Source: Rhodoferax lacus (lineage in GTDB: Bacteria > Pseudomonadota > Gammaproteobacteria > Burkholderiales > Burkholderiaceae_C). Taken from it: a stretch of 64,000 nt of DNA. The stretch is taken from assembly GCF_003415675.1 (NCBI RefSeq), contig NZ_QFZK01000002.1:62001-126000 (forward strand), given 5' to 3'. The notes beneath the pieces were generated by a model. That model was not told the DNA's origin, did not search any database, and worked only from the letters and a program-made list of their open reading frames with translations. A program made the translations under genes and the position numbers. Of the stretch, positions 34,672 through 43,751 are shown one piece after another. Numbering within the stretch: the first letter of the stretch is position 1; each line of letters opens with the position of its first letter.

Positions 34672-35247
34672 TCAGTCTTTCCTGTCGAAGCCTTGTTCCA
34701 CCATCCAGTCGTTGCCCGCCTCTTCGCGCGCGCGGGCGTCAGCCTCGTCTTCTTCGTGGTCTTCGGTGTGGGTGTCGTCGTGGCGCTCGTTGCGCACCTC
34801 GTCCTGGTCTTCTTCGTCGTCATCGGCGCTGGCCAGTTGTGCACGCTCGGCGGCAGTCAGCGGCTTGTTGTGCATGTATTCCAGCGCGCTGGCAATGGTC
34901 ATGAACCAGGCTCCCATGGGTTCTTCCAGAATGGTCTTCACCATATCGCGGGCCCACGGTGCAATCTCGATGCCGTCGCTGATGCTGTCCCATTCGGGCA
35001 GGTCGTCAGCGTCCTGCGCCAGCAGGTGGTCCATGGCGGCCGGGCTTGTGAAGCGAAAAGCCTGGTGCAGCACCACTGCCACCATCTCGGGGCTGAGTTC
35101 CATCATCTGCAGCAAAAAGCCCAGCTCCTTGCGTTTTTCGGCCAGGCGCTTGCGCAACACATCCTTACCCTCGGAGTCGGAGGTCAGGTCGTCGAGTTCG
35201 GCCTGGTAGGCCGAGCGCAGTTCAAGAAAGAAGGTGGAAATGCTCAT
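34672..35247 (-). CDS. Hypothetical protein with acidic tail, second gene of the DnaJ-linked set
   Basis: 191 residues. Residues 1-130 are helical (STFFLELRSAYQAELDDL; RLAEKRKELGFLLQMMEL). From about 138 on the chain is extremely acidic and probably disordered (SADDDEEDQDEVRNERHDD), ending in the more ordered NDWMVEQGFDRK. No domain recognised. It starts 16 nt after the DnaJ-domain gene, so the pair is co-transcribed. Acidic tails on this and the following protein suggest a common binding partner, possibly a basic or RNA-bound client (inference). Confidence 0.65.
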   Translation of the reverse strand: MSISTFFLELRSAYQAELDDLTSDSEGKDVLRKRLAEKRKELGFLLQMMELSPEMVAVVLHQAFRFTSPAAMDHLLAQDADDLPEWDSISDGIEIAPWARDMVKTILEEPMGAWFMTIASALEYMHNKPLTAAERAQLASADDDEEDQDEVRNERHDDTHTEDHEEDEADARAREEAGNDWMVEQGFDRKD

Positions 35248-35263
35248 GGGGGGTTCTCGGTTT

Positions 35264-35554
35264 TTATTGTGTCAGCGCTGCGCGCAGGGGATCGAAATAG
35301 GCCTGCCAGATCTCGCGTGCCGTCTCGGCCGGGTTGTCCAGCAGGTTGCGGCGGCGGTTGTCGTCGTAGGCCTGGCGTTTGGCGTCATCGCTCAGCACGT
35401 CATAGGCTTCCTGCACCGCGCGAAAGCGTGCTGCCGCATCCGAGGCGCTGTTGCGGTCCGGGTGGAATTGAGAAGCCTTCTGGCGAAAGGCCTTTTTGAT
35501 ATCGGCCAGCGTGGCGTCGCTGCCAAGGCCTAGGGCGGTGTAATGGTCGTTCAT
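35264..35554 (-). CDS. Stand-alone J-domain protein
   Basis: 96 residues, almost only a J domain: DHYTALGLGSDATLADIKKAF, HPD at residues 31-33, and the fourth helix DVLSDDAKRQAYDDN. J domains stimulate ATP hydrolysis by DnaK-type Hsp70s. The zinc and client-binding regions of DnaJ are absent, so client choice probably comes from partners, perhaps the three proteins encoded after it. First gene of the set; divergent from the DUF748 gene. Confidence 0.88.
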   Translation of the reverse strand: MNDHYTALGLGSDATLADIKKAFRQKASQFHPDRNSASDAAARFRAVQEAYDVLSDDAKRQAYDDNRRRNLLDNPAETAREIWQAYFDPLRAALTQ

Positions 35555-35634
35555 GCGGCCGACGGGCGTGGGTTGGGAGAATCGGTGGGCCGGGGTGGGA
35601 TGTGCTGGGCCCAGTGTGCGCCCGAAGGGCTATT

Positions 35635-35647
35635 TTACTGTCAGTAA
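35635..35647. promoter_or_regulatory. Palindrome TTACTG-T-CAGTAA between the J-domain and DUF748 genes
   Basis: A perfect 6-bp inverted repeat around one base, in the only AT-rich stretch of this divergent spacer and 24 nt before the preferred DUF748 start. It resembles TetR/GntR-type operators; no regulator gene is adjacent. Confidence 0.4.
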
Positions 35648-35671
35648 TAATGCACCATGGAGTTCACCCGC

Positions 35672-38600
35672 ATGCTCAAAAACGTTTGGATACGCCGTCT
35701 GCTATGGGCCGCAGGCGCTTGGCTGGCCTTGTGGGCGCTGGCCTGGTTGGCCCTGCCGCCCTTGCTCAAGAGCCAGGCCGAATCACGTGGTTCCGCAGCT
35801 TTGGGGCGCACGCTCACCATAGGCGCGATTGAGTTCAAGCCCTGGACGCTGGAGCTCACTGTCTCCGACATACGCATTGCTACGGCTGACGGCAAGTCCA
35901 GTCAGTTGGCCATACAGCGCCTGTATGCCGATGCCGAAATCCAGTCACTCCTGCGCCTTGCGCCGGTGGTGGATGCCATCACCATAGACCAGCCGCAGCT
36001 CGCACTCACGCACCTGGGCGACGGGCACTACGACATCGACGATGTGCTGCAGCGCCTGCAGTCCGCACCCGAAACACCGGCATCAGCACCCTTGCGCTTT
36101 GCGCTGTACAACCTGGTGCTCAAGGACGGTTCGCTCAGCTTTACCGATCACGTAGGTGGCGCCGAGCGCGTGCACAGCCTGCGCCAGCTCAACCTCGCGC
36201 TGCCCTTCTTGAGCAGCTTCGATTCCCAGCGAGAGGTGACAGTGCAGCCGCACCTGGCCTTCGAGCTCAATGGCAGCGCCTTCGATTCCGGCGCACAGGC
36301 CACACCCTTTGCCCCCGATGCCAAGGGCGAGGCCAGCCTGCAGGTCACGCATCTGGACATCGCGCCCTATTTGCCCTACTTGCCCGCCAGTCTGCCGGTG
36401 CGGCTGAAGGCAGCCGTGCTGGACAGTTCGCTCAAGCTGGCGTTTACCAAAGGGCCGGTGCAAAAACTGGTGTTGTCCGGCGCCATCAAGGCATCTGCCA
36501 TCCGGGTGGATGACAAGGGTGGAGCGCCGCTGCTGTCGGTGGATGCGGTGCAGGCCGTGTTGACAGAATTGCGCCCGCTGGAACACATCGTCATGCTGTC
36601 CTCCCTGAGCGTCACTGCACCCGAACTGGCAGTGAGCCGCAACCCGGCAGGTGCCTGGAATGTGCTTGGCAGCCCGGCCAAGTCCGCGCCTGCTAATGCC
36701 TCTGCGGCGACCCCGGCCGCACAGGCGGCCTCAGCTCCTGGCGCCGAAGCCCAGCCCGCTGCCTGGCAAGTGGCGCTGGAACTTTTCACCTTGAAGGACG
36801 GGCGCGTGCGCCTGAGCGATGCCAGTGTGTCACCCGCTGTGCAACTGGCCCTGAACGATACCCAGCTGGAGGTGCGCGATGTGCATTGGCCGTTTGCCAA
36901 GCCTGCCACTTTTGAGGCCTCGGCCAATCTGCAGGCAGCGCCTGCCAAGGGCGCCAAGGCTGCCAAGCCCGCCCACATCGCGCTGCAGGGCGAAGGCACG
37001 GACGCAGCAGGCAGCGCCCGGGTCAAGCTCTCCGAACTGGATCTGGGGCTTGCCGCACCCTATCTGGCGGATGTATTGCTGCCGCACGCCGGCGGCATGC
37101 TGGAAGGCGAGCTGTCTGCCAACTGGAAGGGCAGCGATCTGCAATTGCAGGCGCCGCGTCTGGCCCTGCATGACTTTGCCCTGACGTTGCCAGCGGGCAA
37201 GACCGCGTTGCGTGCAAGAGACTTGCCTTCTTTCAAGTTGCTGGAAGTCAACGACCTGGGGGTTGACCTCACCAGGCATGCGGTGCGTCTGGGCAAGCTG
37301 GCCCTGCAAAAGCCCCAGGTGCGTGTGGCACGCGCGGCCGATGGGCAATGGATGTTTGCGAGCTGGCTGGCGCAGCCCAAGCCGGCCTCAGCCCCACAAG
37401 CAGCAAGCTCGAAGGCACCTGCCCCTCAAGCGCCAGCAGGCGGCGCCAAGCCCGCGCCCTGGACATTGACCCTGGCCGATGCAACCCTTGCCGATGGCAC
37501 CCTGACCTGGGTGGACCGCGTGCCCGCCAAACCCGTGTTTCTGGAACTCTCCGCCCTGCAGGCGCACATCAAGCAGGTAACGCTGGACGGCAAGAAGCCC
37601 GTGCCGCTCAGCCTGTCCGCCCAGGTGCGTTCGGTGCGCACCGACCCTGGCAGCCTGCGCTTTGATGGCAGCCTGGCCTGGGACCCTGTGCTGGCCCAGG
37701 GCACGTTGGAGGCCAAACAGTTTCCGGCCCAGGCACTGGCACCTTATGGCGCCGGGCACTTGCGGCTGGACTTGCTGCGCGCGGACACCAGCTTCAAGGG
37801 CCAGGTGCGCTATGCCAGCCTGCCCGCCGGGCCGGACGTGCAAGTACAGGGGGATGCTGCGGTCGAAGAGCTCCGGCTTAACAGCGCCCTCAAGAGCGCC
37901 AGTGGCGAGGACCAGACCGAGGAGTTGCTGACCTGGAAGGCGCTGTCGCTGCCGGGCATTGATTTCACGATGTCGCCCGCCAAGCCGGTGCGCCTGAAGT
38001 TGCGCGAGGTGTCCCTGTCCGATTTCTATGCACGCCTGATCGTGAACCCCGAAGGGCGGCTGGTGCTGCAGGACCTTACACGTTTGGAAGACGGTGGCAC
38101 GGCGTCCAGTGGCGCCGCGGCAGCGCAGGGCGCAGCATCGGCACCGCAGGCCGCCGCCTCAACACCTGCAGCAGCCCAGGTTGCCTCAGACAATGACCCG
38201 GTGATCGAGGTCGGCGCCATCCGTCTGGTGGGCGGCCATGTGGCGTTCTCGGACCGCTTCATCAAGCCCAATTACTCGGCCGACCTGACCGAGCTCAGCG
38301 GCAGCCTGGGCCGCTTCAGCTCGCAAGCCCCCAAGGGCGAAGTGCAGATGGCTGACCTGGACTTGCGTGGCCGCGCCGAGGGCACGGCCAGTCTGGAGAT
38401 TGCCGGCAAGGTCAACCCCCTGGCCAAGCCGCTGGCGCTGGATGTGAATGCCCGGGTGCGCGACCTGGAGCTCTCGCCGCTGTCGTCCTATGCCATCAAG
38501 TACGCCGGTTACGGCATTGAGCGTGGCCGCCTGAGCGTGGACCTGCACTACACCGTCAACCCCGACGGGCAACTGCAGGCCAGCAACAAGATCATTCTCA

Positions 38601-39400
38601 ACCAGCTGGTATTTGGCGATGAGGTGAAAGGCGCCTCCAGCCCCTTGCCGGTGAAGCTGGCCGTGGCCCTGCTGGCCGACAGCAATGGGGTGATTGACCT
38701 GGATGTGCCTCTGAGCGGCTCGCTCAATGACCCGCAGTTCCGCGTCTGGCCGCTGGTCTGGAAGGTGGTGGGCAACCTGATTGCCAAGGCGCTGACTGCG
38801 CCCTTCAGTCTGATCAGCGGCCTGGTCAGTGGCTCTGGCGCGGCTGATGAGCTCAGCTTCGTTGCCTTTGACAGCGGCACGGCCACCATCAGTGCCGCCG
38901 CTTTGCCCGGCCTGGACAAGGTGGCACAGGCCCTGCGTGACAAGACCAGCCTGCGCCTGACCCTGGAAGGCACGGCCAGCCTGGAGCGCGAGCAATCCGC
39001 CATGCAACGTGCGCGCCTGAATGCGCTGCTGCTGGCCGAGAAGCGCCGCCAGGCGGCAAGTGCCGGCAAGGACGTGACGGCAGTGGCCGCTGTTGCGCCC
39101 GAGGAATACCCGGCCCTGCTCAAGGCGGTGTACAAGCGCTCGGACATCAGGAAGCCACGCAATCTGGTGGGCCTGAGCAAGGACCTGCCGGAGGCCGAGA
39201 TGGAGGCACTGCTGCTGGCCAGCCTGCCAGTGGACGAGGATGCCGTGCGCCAACTGGCCCTGAGCCGCAGCCTAGCCGTGCGTGAATACCTGGGCAGCCA
39301 CCAGGTGCCCTCGGAGCGGGTGTTTCTGGGGGTGGTCAATACATCCCCGGCCCAGCCGGACTGGCAGCCCCGCGTTGAACTGAGCATTGAGCACCATTGA
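35672..39400 (+). CDS. DUF748 (AsmA-like) giant envelope protein
   Basis: About 1242 residues. One N-terminal membrane anchor (LLWAAGAWLALWALAWLALP) is followed by an extended periplasmic chain with DUF748/AsmA-like blocks (LGRTLTIGAIEFKPWTLEL; YSADLTELSGSLGRFSS; VNARVRDLELSPLSSYAIKY) and Ala/Pro-rich linkers near 360 and 600. The region at about 1055-1110 (LPGLDKVAQALRDKTSLRL) looks like a terminal OmpA-like fold. AsmA-type proteins are thought to bridge the periplasm for lipid movement; that role here is inference. ATG 35672 is preferred because GGAG lies 9 nt upstream; ATG 35657 lacks a site. Confidence 0.8.
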   Translation: MLKNVWIRRLLWAAGAWLALWALAWLALPPLLKSQAESRGSAALGRTLTIGAIEFKPWTLELTVSDIRIATADGKSSQLAIQRLYADAEIQSLLRLAPVVDAITIDQPQLALTHLGDGHYDIDDVLQRLQSAPETPASAPLRFALYNLVLKDGSLSFTDHVGGAERVHSLRQLNLALPFLSSFDSQREVTVQPHLAFELNGSAFDSGAQATPFAPDAKGEASLQVTHLDIAPYLPYLPASLPVRLKAAVLDSSLKLAFTKGPVQKLVLSGAIKASAIRVDDKGGAPLLSVDAVQAVLTELRPLEHIVMLSSLSVTAPELAVSRNPAGAWNVLGSPAKSAPANASAATPAAQAASAPGAEAQPAAWQVALELFTLKDGRVRLSDASVSPAVQLALNDTQLEVRDVHWPFAKPATFEASANLQAAPAKGAKAAKPAHIALQGEGTDAAGSARVKLSELDLGLAAPYLADVLLPHAGGMLEGELSANWKGSDLQLQAPRLALHDFALTLPAGKTALRARDLPSFKLLEVNDLGVDLTRHAVRLGKLALQKPQVRVARAADGQWMFASWLAQPKPASAPQAASSKAPAPQAPAGGAKPAPWTLTLADATLADGTLTWVDRVPAKPVFLELSALQAHIKQVTLDGKKPVPLSLSAQVRSVRTDPGSLRFDGSLAWDPVLAQGTLEAKQFPAQALAPYGAGHLRLDLLRADTSFKGQVRYASLPAGPDVQVQGDAAVEELRLNSALKSASGEDQTEELLTWKALSLPGIDFTMSPAKPVRLKLREVSLSDFYARLIVNPEGRLVLQDLTRLEDGGTASSGAAAAQGAASAPQAAASTPAAAQVASDNDPVIEVGAIRLVGGHVAFSDRFIKPNYSADLTELSGSLGRFSSQAPKGEVQMADLDLRGRAEGTASLEIAGKVNPLAKPLALDVNARVRDLELSPLSSYAIKYAGYGIERGRLSVDLHYTVNPDGQLQASNKIILNQLVFGDEVKGASSPLPVKLAVALLADSNGVIDLDVPLSGSLNDPQFRVWPLVWKVVGNLIAKALTAPFSLISGLVSGSGAADELSFVAFDSGTATISAAALPGLDKVAQALRDKTSLRLTLEGTASLEREQSAMQRARLNALLLAEKRRQAASAGKDVTAVAAVAPEEYPALLKAVYKRSDIRKPRNLVGLSKDLPEAEMEALLLASLPVDEDAVRQLALSRSLAVREYLGSHQVPSERVFLGVVNTSPAQPDWQPRVELSIEHH

Positions 39401-39494
39401 ACATGCCCCGGTTCTGCCCTGCTCTTGAAGCCCCTCACGCCTGGCTGCGTGCCGGCCCCGCCCCTTTGCTTGCGGCGCTTGCGCCAGGCCGTGC

Positions 39495-40652
39495 ATGACG
39501 GGTAAGGTCCAGCGCGCGCTGGCTGCCTTGCTCTTGCTGCCCGTGGCCCTGCTGCTGGACCTGTGGGCACGACCGGAGTTGCCACAGCCAGCCAGGGCCC
39601 GCTTTGCATTGGATGCCCCAAGCCCGTTGGCCGCAAACCCCAAGCCACTGGCCGCCGGAAACATCCCCATGCCTGACGGCGTTCCCGCCGCCCATGCCAG
39701 CAACCTGCTGGCCATGCCTGAAGGCCAGGCTGCGGTGCTCACTGCCTTCTGGTTTGCCGGCGACCGCGAGAGCGCGCCCAATGTGCAGATCGCCGCGTCC
39801 CAGTTTGACCGCGCCACCCGGCAGTGGCTGCCCGCGCGCTTCGTGGTGAACCGCCATGCCATGGCTGAACAGTTGGGCTTTGGCGTGCGTCGCCTGGGCA
39901 ACCCGGTGGCCTGGCTGGATGCGTCCGGCCGCATGCACCTGTTCGTGGTGGCCACCGGCTGGGGCGGATGGGCGGCAGCGCGCATCCTGCATCTGGTGCA
40001 GGACAGCGACAGCAGCCGTCTGGCTGAGTTGTCGTTCAAACCGGTGCGCGTGTTGCCCCTGTCATGGTTGTGGAACACCAGCATGTTGGTGCGCAATGCG
40101 CCGCTGGCCTTGCAGGATGGCGGCATGCTGCTGCCAGCACATTTTGAAATCGGCATCAAGTACCCCGTGGCCCTGCGCTTTGACCGCAGTGGCGGGTTCC
40201 TGGGCATGGTGCGTGTGTCCCGGCAAGCCCACATGCTGCAGCCCACTTTTCTGGCGCAATCGGACACCCGGTGGCTGGCACTGATGCGCGATACACGGCC
40301 AGACGGTCACGTCACGGTGGCCCAGACACAGGACGGGGGCCTGCATTGGAGCGACTTGCCCGACCTGGCCCTGCTCAACCCGGACGCAGCCGTGGCTGGC
40401 ATGGCATTGGCACCCGGCCAGATGGTGCTGGCGCATAACAGCTCGCCGCATTCGCGCGAGTTGCTGGACCTGAGCGCCTCGGCAGACGGCCTGCAATGGC
40501 AGCCGCAGTTGCCCCTGGTCCATGGCGGCGCGGGCGACGAATACTCCTACCCGGCCATGGCCTGGGCCGATGGTTCGCTGTGGGTGAGCTACACCGATCA
40601 CCGGCGCAGCATTGCCTGGCAGCGCCTGGGCCCGGCCGAGGGGCAACCCTGA
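39495..40652 (+). CDS. Exported sialidase-fold (BNR repeat) protein
   Basis: 385 residues. An N-terminal hydrophobic segment (LAALLLLPVALLLDLW) exports or anchors it. The remainder is a six-bladed propeller of sialidase type: the Asp-box-like VAQTQDGGLHWSDLPD and SASADGLQWQPQLPL, an Arg-containing RPDGHVT, and the last blade SYPAMAWADGSLWVSYTDHR. Whether it cleaves sialic acid is doubtful; many bacterial homologues act on other sugars. It overlaps the next membrane-protein gene by one base (TGATG), indicating translational coupling. Confidence 0.75.
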   Translation: MTGKVQRALAALLLLPVALLLDLWARPELPQPARARFALDAPSPLAANPKPLAAGNIPMPDGVPAAHASNLLAMPEGQAAVLTAFWFAGDRESAPNVQIAASQFDRATRQWLPARFVVNRHAMAEQLGFGVRRLGNPVAWLDASGRMHLFVVATGWGGWAAARILHLVQDSDSSRLAELSFKPVRVLPLSWLWNTSMLVRNAPLALQDGGMLLPAHFEIGIKYPVALRFDRSGGFLGMVRVSRQAHMLQPTFLAQSDTRWLALMRDTRPDGHVTVAQTQDGGLHWSDLPDLALLNPDAAVAGMALAPGQMVLAHNSSPHSRELLDLSASADGLQWQPQLPLVHGGAGDEYSYPAMAWADGSLWVSYTDHRRSIAWQRLGPAEGQP

Positions 40653-41347
40653 TGCAAGCGTCTGACGTGTTTGCGCTGGCGCTGTCCACCAACGCCCCGG
40701 CATTGCCGCAGGCCGTGGCCATGCAAGCGGCTGTGACCGTGGGGTGGGCGCTGGTCCTGTCACTTCTGGGTACGCTGCTTTGCAGCCGTTTGCCACTGGC
40801 GGCACGCCGCCTGCTGGCCGCTGGCCTGGCGCTGTGGACGCTGCTGCTTGGCACCTGGTCGCCCGACTATTGGCTGGGACTGGCGTTTCATGCACCCAGC
40901 CTGTCGGCCATGCTGCTGTGTCTGGTGTGGTTGATGCGCAGCCTGTTTCCCTCGAAGGCAGGCTCTGTGGCAGCGCAGAAGGCTTTTGCCGGTATGGCTT
41001 GGCCGTGCGCGCCAGCCGAAACGGCCTTGCTGGGCGCAGCGGTGCTGCTGGGCTATGTGCTGCTGCTGGACACCTTTGCCGTGTTGCCAATGCAGATTTA
41101 TGCCTGGGGATTCAGTCCGGCCCTGTTGTTGGGTTTGCTGGCCTTGGGTCTCGTGCCCTGGGTCTTGAGCGGGGCGCGTGCAGAAGCAAGGAATCCAGCG
41201 CTGTGGGTCGTACCCGCCGCCTTGCTGGTATTTGCTGCGACCCATCTGCCCACTGGCAATGTGTGGGACGCCGTGCTGGACCCGTGGCTGTGGCTGGTGT
41301 TGCAGCTGACCTGGCTGCGCAGGCGGTATCGGCGCCGCTCGGCTTGA
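40652..41347 (+). CDS. Integral membrane protein, partner of the sialidase-fold protein
   Basis: 231 residues with about six to seven hydrophobic segments (VTVGWALVLSLLGTLL, LLAAGLALWTLLLGTW, LLGAAVLLGYVLLL, LLLGLLALGLVPWVL). No catalytic motif recognised. It starts on the A of the preceding stop (TGATG), so the two are made together; the sialidase-like protein and this one probably sit in one complex. Ends in a basic RRRYRRRSA. Confidence 0.7.
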   Translation: MQASDVFALALSTNAPALPQAVAMQAAVTVGWALVLSLLGTLLCSRLPLAARRLLAAGLALWTLLLGTWSPDYWLGLAFHAPSLSAMLLCLVWLMRSLFPSKAGSVAAQKAFAGMAWPCAPAETALLGAAVLLGYVLLLDTFAVLPMQIYAWGFSPALLLGLLALGLVPWVLSGARAEARNPALWVVPAALLVFAATHLPTGNVWDAVLDPWLWLVLQLTWLRRRYRRRSA

Positions 41348-41360
41348 GCGCCCAAGGGCT

Positions 41361-43208
41361 TCAGGGCGCCTTTTTTACCAGCAGCCACTCGCGGCTGAAC
41401 AGCCAGTCCTGCGGGTCCCAGATGTTGTCCAGGGTGATCTCGCCCGATTTGTGGCGGCTCCTGATATGCCAGCGCTGCGCCAACAGCTCACAGTGCGGCA
41501 GGCAGGTGGGCTCTGCCTGCTCTTCGTTGTCCTGCAGCCAGACCACCGCGTCAAATTCGGTGAGCAGGCGCTGCAGGCGCTCGGGTGCGGGCATGTCAGG
41601 GTAACGTTCACCGGTGTTGCGGCTTTCCGCATCGAAAGGAAAAATGCCCGCGCCCGGCAATACGAAGCGGTAGCGCTCGAACTGGCCCGTAAAGCCGTTG
41701 GGCACTGCCACGCGCTGGCCCTGCATGCGGGCCTGGATGGCTGGCGAATAGTTGGCCTCAGGCCGGGACAGGGGCGCCACCATCAGGCCAAAGCAGGCAT
41801 ACACCGCCGCACAGGCCAGCAGGCTGGCGTTGCGCGTCCAGCGCGCATTGAACAGGCCCAGAAACACCGCCAACAAGCCCACCGCAGACACCAGAACTGC
41901 CAGTGCCGACAGCATGGGCACACCGACATCGAGTTCGCCAATGACCCAGGAAATGCGCGCCAGCATCACCAGCGCCGGAGCCAGCAGCAGCAGTGTGGCC
42001 ACCGACCAGATGCGGCCAATGTGCTGCCACAGCATGGCCATGGCCATGGCCAGTGCGGGCACCGCCGGTATCACGTAGCGATCGGAACGCTGGCTGGGCA
42101 GCATGAAGACAATCAGCCAGACGAGCAGCCAGACCAGCAACACGCGCTGCGCCGGGTCCAGCTGCGCATAGTTGCGCCAGTGCAGGCCGCGCCGCACGGC
42201 CAGCCAGCACAGGCCCAGGCAGGTGAAGGCCAGCAATCCAGCGTTGACCGGGTAGGCCAGCAGCTGCGTCCACATCGGGTAGGGGCCACTCAGGGCCGCC
42301 TGCCAGTAGCCCATGGTGTTGGACATCTTGCCCGCGTTCTCGCCCACCACAAACTCTTGCCAGACCGCAGCCGGGTCCGGGTCGAGCACAAACCACAGCG
42401 CAAACAGGCCCACGCCGATCAAGGCACTCCAGGTCACGCCTGCGGTGGTGCGCAGCACCGTCTTCCAGTTGAGCGTCGGCCCGCTCCACAGCAGGGCGCA
42501 CCAGAGGGCCGCACTGGCGGGTGCCACCAGCGCAAAGGATTTGTAGGCACAGCCCAGGCCCATGGCCACACCAAACAGGCTGTAGGCCAGCCAGCCCGGG
42601 TTGGCTGGCGTGGTGAGCACCGCAGAACCCGGCGCCGGGCCGTCCCAAGCCGGGTTAGCCCCCTGAGGGGGCAGAGAGCCACACGCAGTGGGCGAACGTG
42701 GGGGCTCAATTCTTCGCGTGCGCAGCCACAGCAGCCACCACATGGGCAGGGCCAGCCAGAAGGTTTCCGGGGCTGAGGTCAGGTACACCCGTCCATAGCG
42801 GAAGGTGGAAAAGTACAGCAGGTAGAGCGCGGCCGCCAGGCAGGCCGTGCGGCGCTTACCAGTCATGCGCCAGGTAAAAAATGCCAACAGGGCCGTGGTG
42901 GCAAAGGTGTAGCCCACGCTGGGCAGGCGCAGCCACAGCTGGCTCCAGTGCGATCCCCAGTTGCTGGCCACGATGGCCTGCCAGATCAGCAGCGGTGGCT
43001 TGGTGTTGCGCATGCCCGCCAGCTCGCTTTGCAGCGGCAACCAGTGGCCCGACTCGGTGGTGACGCGGGCGATGTGGATGTACACCATTTCATCGCCATT
43101 GGTGGGAGCGTAGGGGCTGCCCAGTCCCAGCAGGTACAGCAAGACAATCAGCAGCAGCAGGGCTGGCCACAGTATGGCGGGACGGAGCAGGGCGCGGGCT
43201 AAGGGCAT
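41361..43208 (-). CDS. GT39/ArnT-like membrane glycosyltransferase
   Basis: 615 residues with about a dozen membrane segments. The first periplasmic loop carries the Asp-Glu motif of GT-C enzymes (NGDEMVYIHIARV), followed by NTKPPLLIWQ; together these place it with ArnT/PMT-like transferases that use polyprenyl-phosphate sugars. Acceptor unknown, possibly lipid A or a surface glycan. Residues about 164-195 form a Pro/Gly/Ser-rich loop encoded by a copy of the dispersed hairpin repeat, inserted in frame between two membrane segments. Next to GtrA and GT9 genes on the same strand, separated by 45 nt. Confidence 0.85.
   Translation of the reverse strand: MPLARALLRPAILWPALLLLIVLLYLLGLGSPYAPTNGDEMVYIHIARVTTESGHWLPLQSELAGMRNTKPPLLIWQAIVASNWGSHWSQLWLRLPSVGYTFATTALLAFFTWRMTGKRRTACLAAALYLLYFSTFRYGRVYLTSAPETFWLALPMWWLLWLRTRRIEPPRSPTACGSLPPQGANPAWDGPAPGSAVLTTPANPGWLAYSLFGVAMGLGCAYKSFALVAPASAALWCALLWSGPTLNWKTVLRTTAGVTWSALIGVGLFALWFVLDPDPAAVWQEFVVGENAGKMSNTMGYWQAALSGPYPMWTQLLAYPVNAGLLAFTCLGLCWLAVRRGLHWRNYAQLDPAQRVLLVWLLVWLIVFMLPSQRSDRYVIPAVPALAMAMAMLWQHIGRIWSVATLLLLAPALVMLARISWVIGELDVGVPMLSALAVLVSAVGLLAVFLGLFNARWTRNASLLACAAVYACFGLMVAPLSRPEANYSPAIQARMQGQRVAVPNGFTGQFERYRFVLPGAGIFPFDAESRNTGERYPDMPAPERLQRLLTEFDAVVWLQDNEEQAEPTCLPHCELLAQRWHIRSRHKSGEITLDNIWDPQDWLFSREWLLVKKAP
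42626..42720 (+). repeat. Dispersed hairpin repeat, copy C (inside the GT39 gene)
   Basis: AACCCGGC (42626-42633) and GCCGGGTT (42649-42656) form a perfect 8-bp stem around the loop GCCGGGCCGTCCCAA, one base different from copies A and B. CCCCCTGAGGGGG-type palindrome and GTGGGCGAACGTGGGGGCT follow. In frame within the gene on the opposite strand. Confidence 0.8.
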
Positions 43209-43253
43209 GCAGTCAGAACCAGAGGGGTGCCCGAAGTGCCAGGTCGTGCCTGG

Positions 43254-43751
43254 CTAGGGGCGGCGCTTGAAGGTCCATTTGTCATTGGCCAGAAAGTTGC
43301 TCACGCTGGCAACGACGATGGCAATCACATTGGCCAGACGGTAGTCCATGGTGCCCGAGAGCAGCAGGGTCAGGATGTATTGCAGGGCGCTGCCGAAGCC
43401 GGAAGCCGCGGCGTATTTGCCAAACTCCCGCGTCAGCTGGCCCGTGCCCGGGTGTTCCGCATCCATGTGCTGTGCCAAAGCTTCGGCCTTCACACGGTCC
43501 GACCAGGTCCACAAGCGGTTCCAGGTGAAGTTGTTGAGGGTGGCCAGGGTAATGGCCAGTGCCAGCGAGGCATAGGGCTTGCTGCCCGCTGGTTCGATGG
43601 CGGTGAACAGGTATTCATGCCCCAGGTGCAGCACCACCAGATTGACCACCGTGCCGCTTGCACCGACGATGCCAAACTTGAGGTAGCGGAATTTTTCCAG
43701 CCAGCGCAGGCCATTGAGCACGCCGCGCCGCAGAAGGGATGTGTCGCTCAT
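43254..43751 (-). CDS. GtrA-family membrane protein
   Basis: 165 residues, four membrane segments, with the family start FLKFGIVGASG-like (RYLKFGIVGASGTVVNLVVL) and the end NFLANDKWTFKRRP. GtrA proteins are thought to flip undecaprenyl-phosphate sugars for envelope or O-antigen modification. The start overlaps the stop of the GT9 gene by 4 nt, and the GT39 gene follows; together they look like one surface-glycosylation unit in which GtrA supplies the lipid-linked sugar used by the GT39 enzyme (inference). Confidence 0.87.
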   Translation of the reverse strand: MSDTSLLRRGVLNGLRWLEKFRYLKFGIVGASGTVVNLVVLHLGHEYLFTAIEPAGSKPYASLALAITLATLNNFTWNRLWTWSDRVKAEALAQHMDAEHPGTGQLTREFGKYAAASGFGSALQYILTLLLSGTMDYRLANVIAIVVASVSNFLANDKWTFKRRP

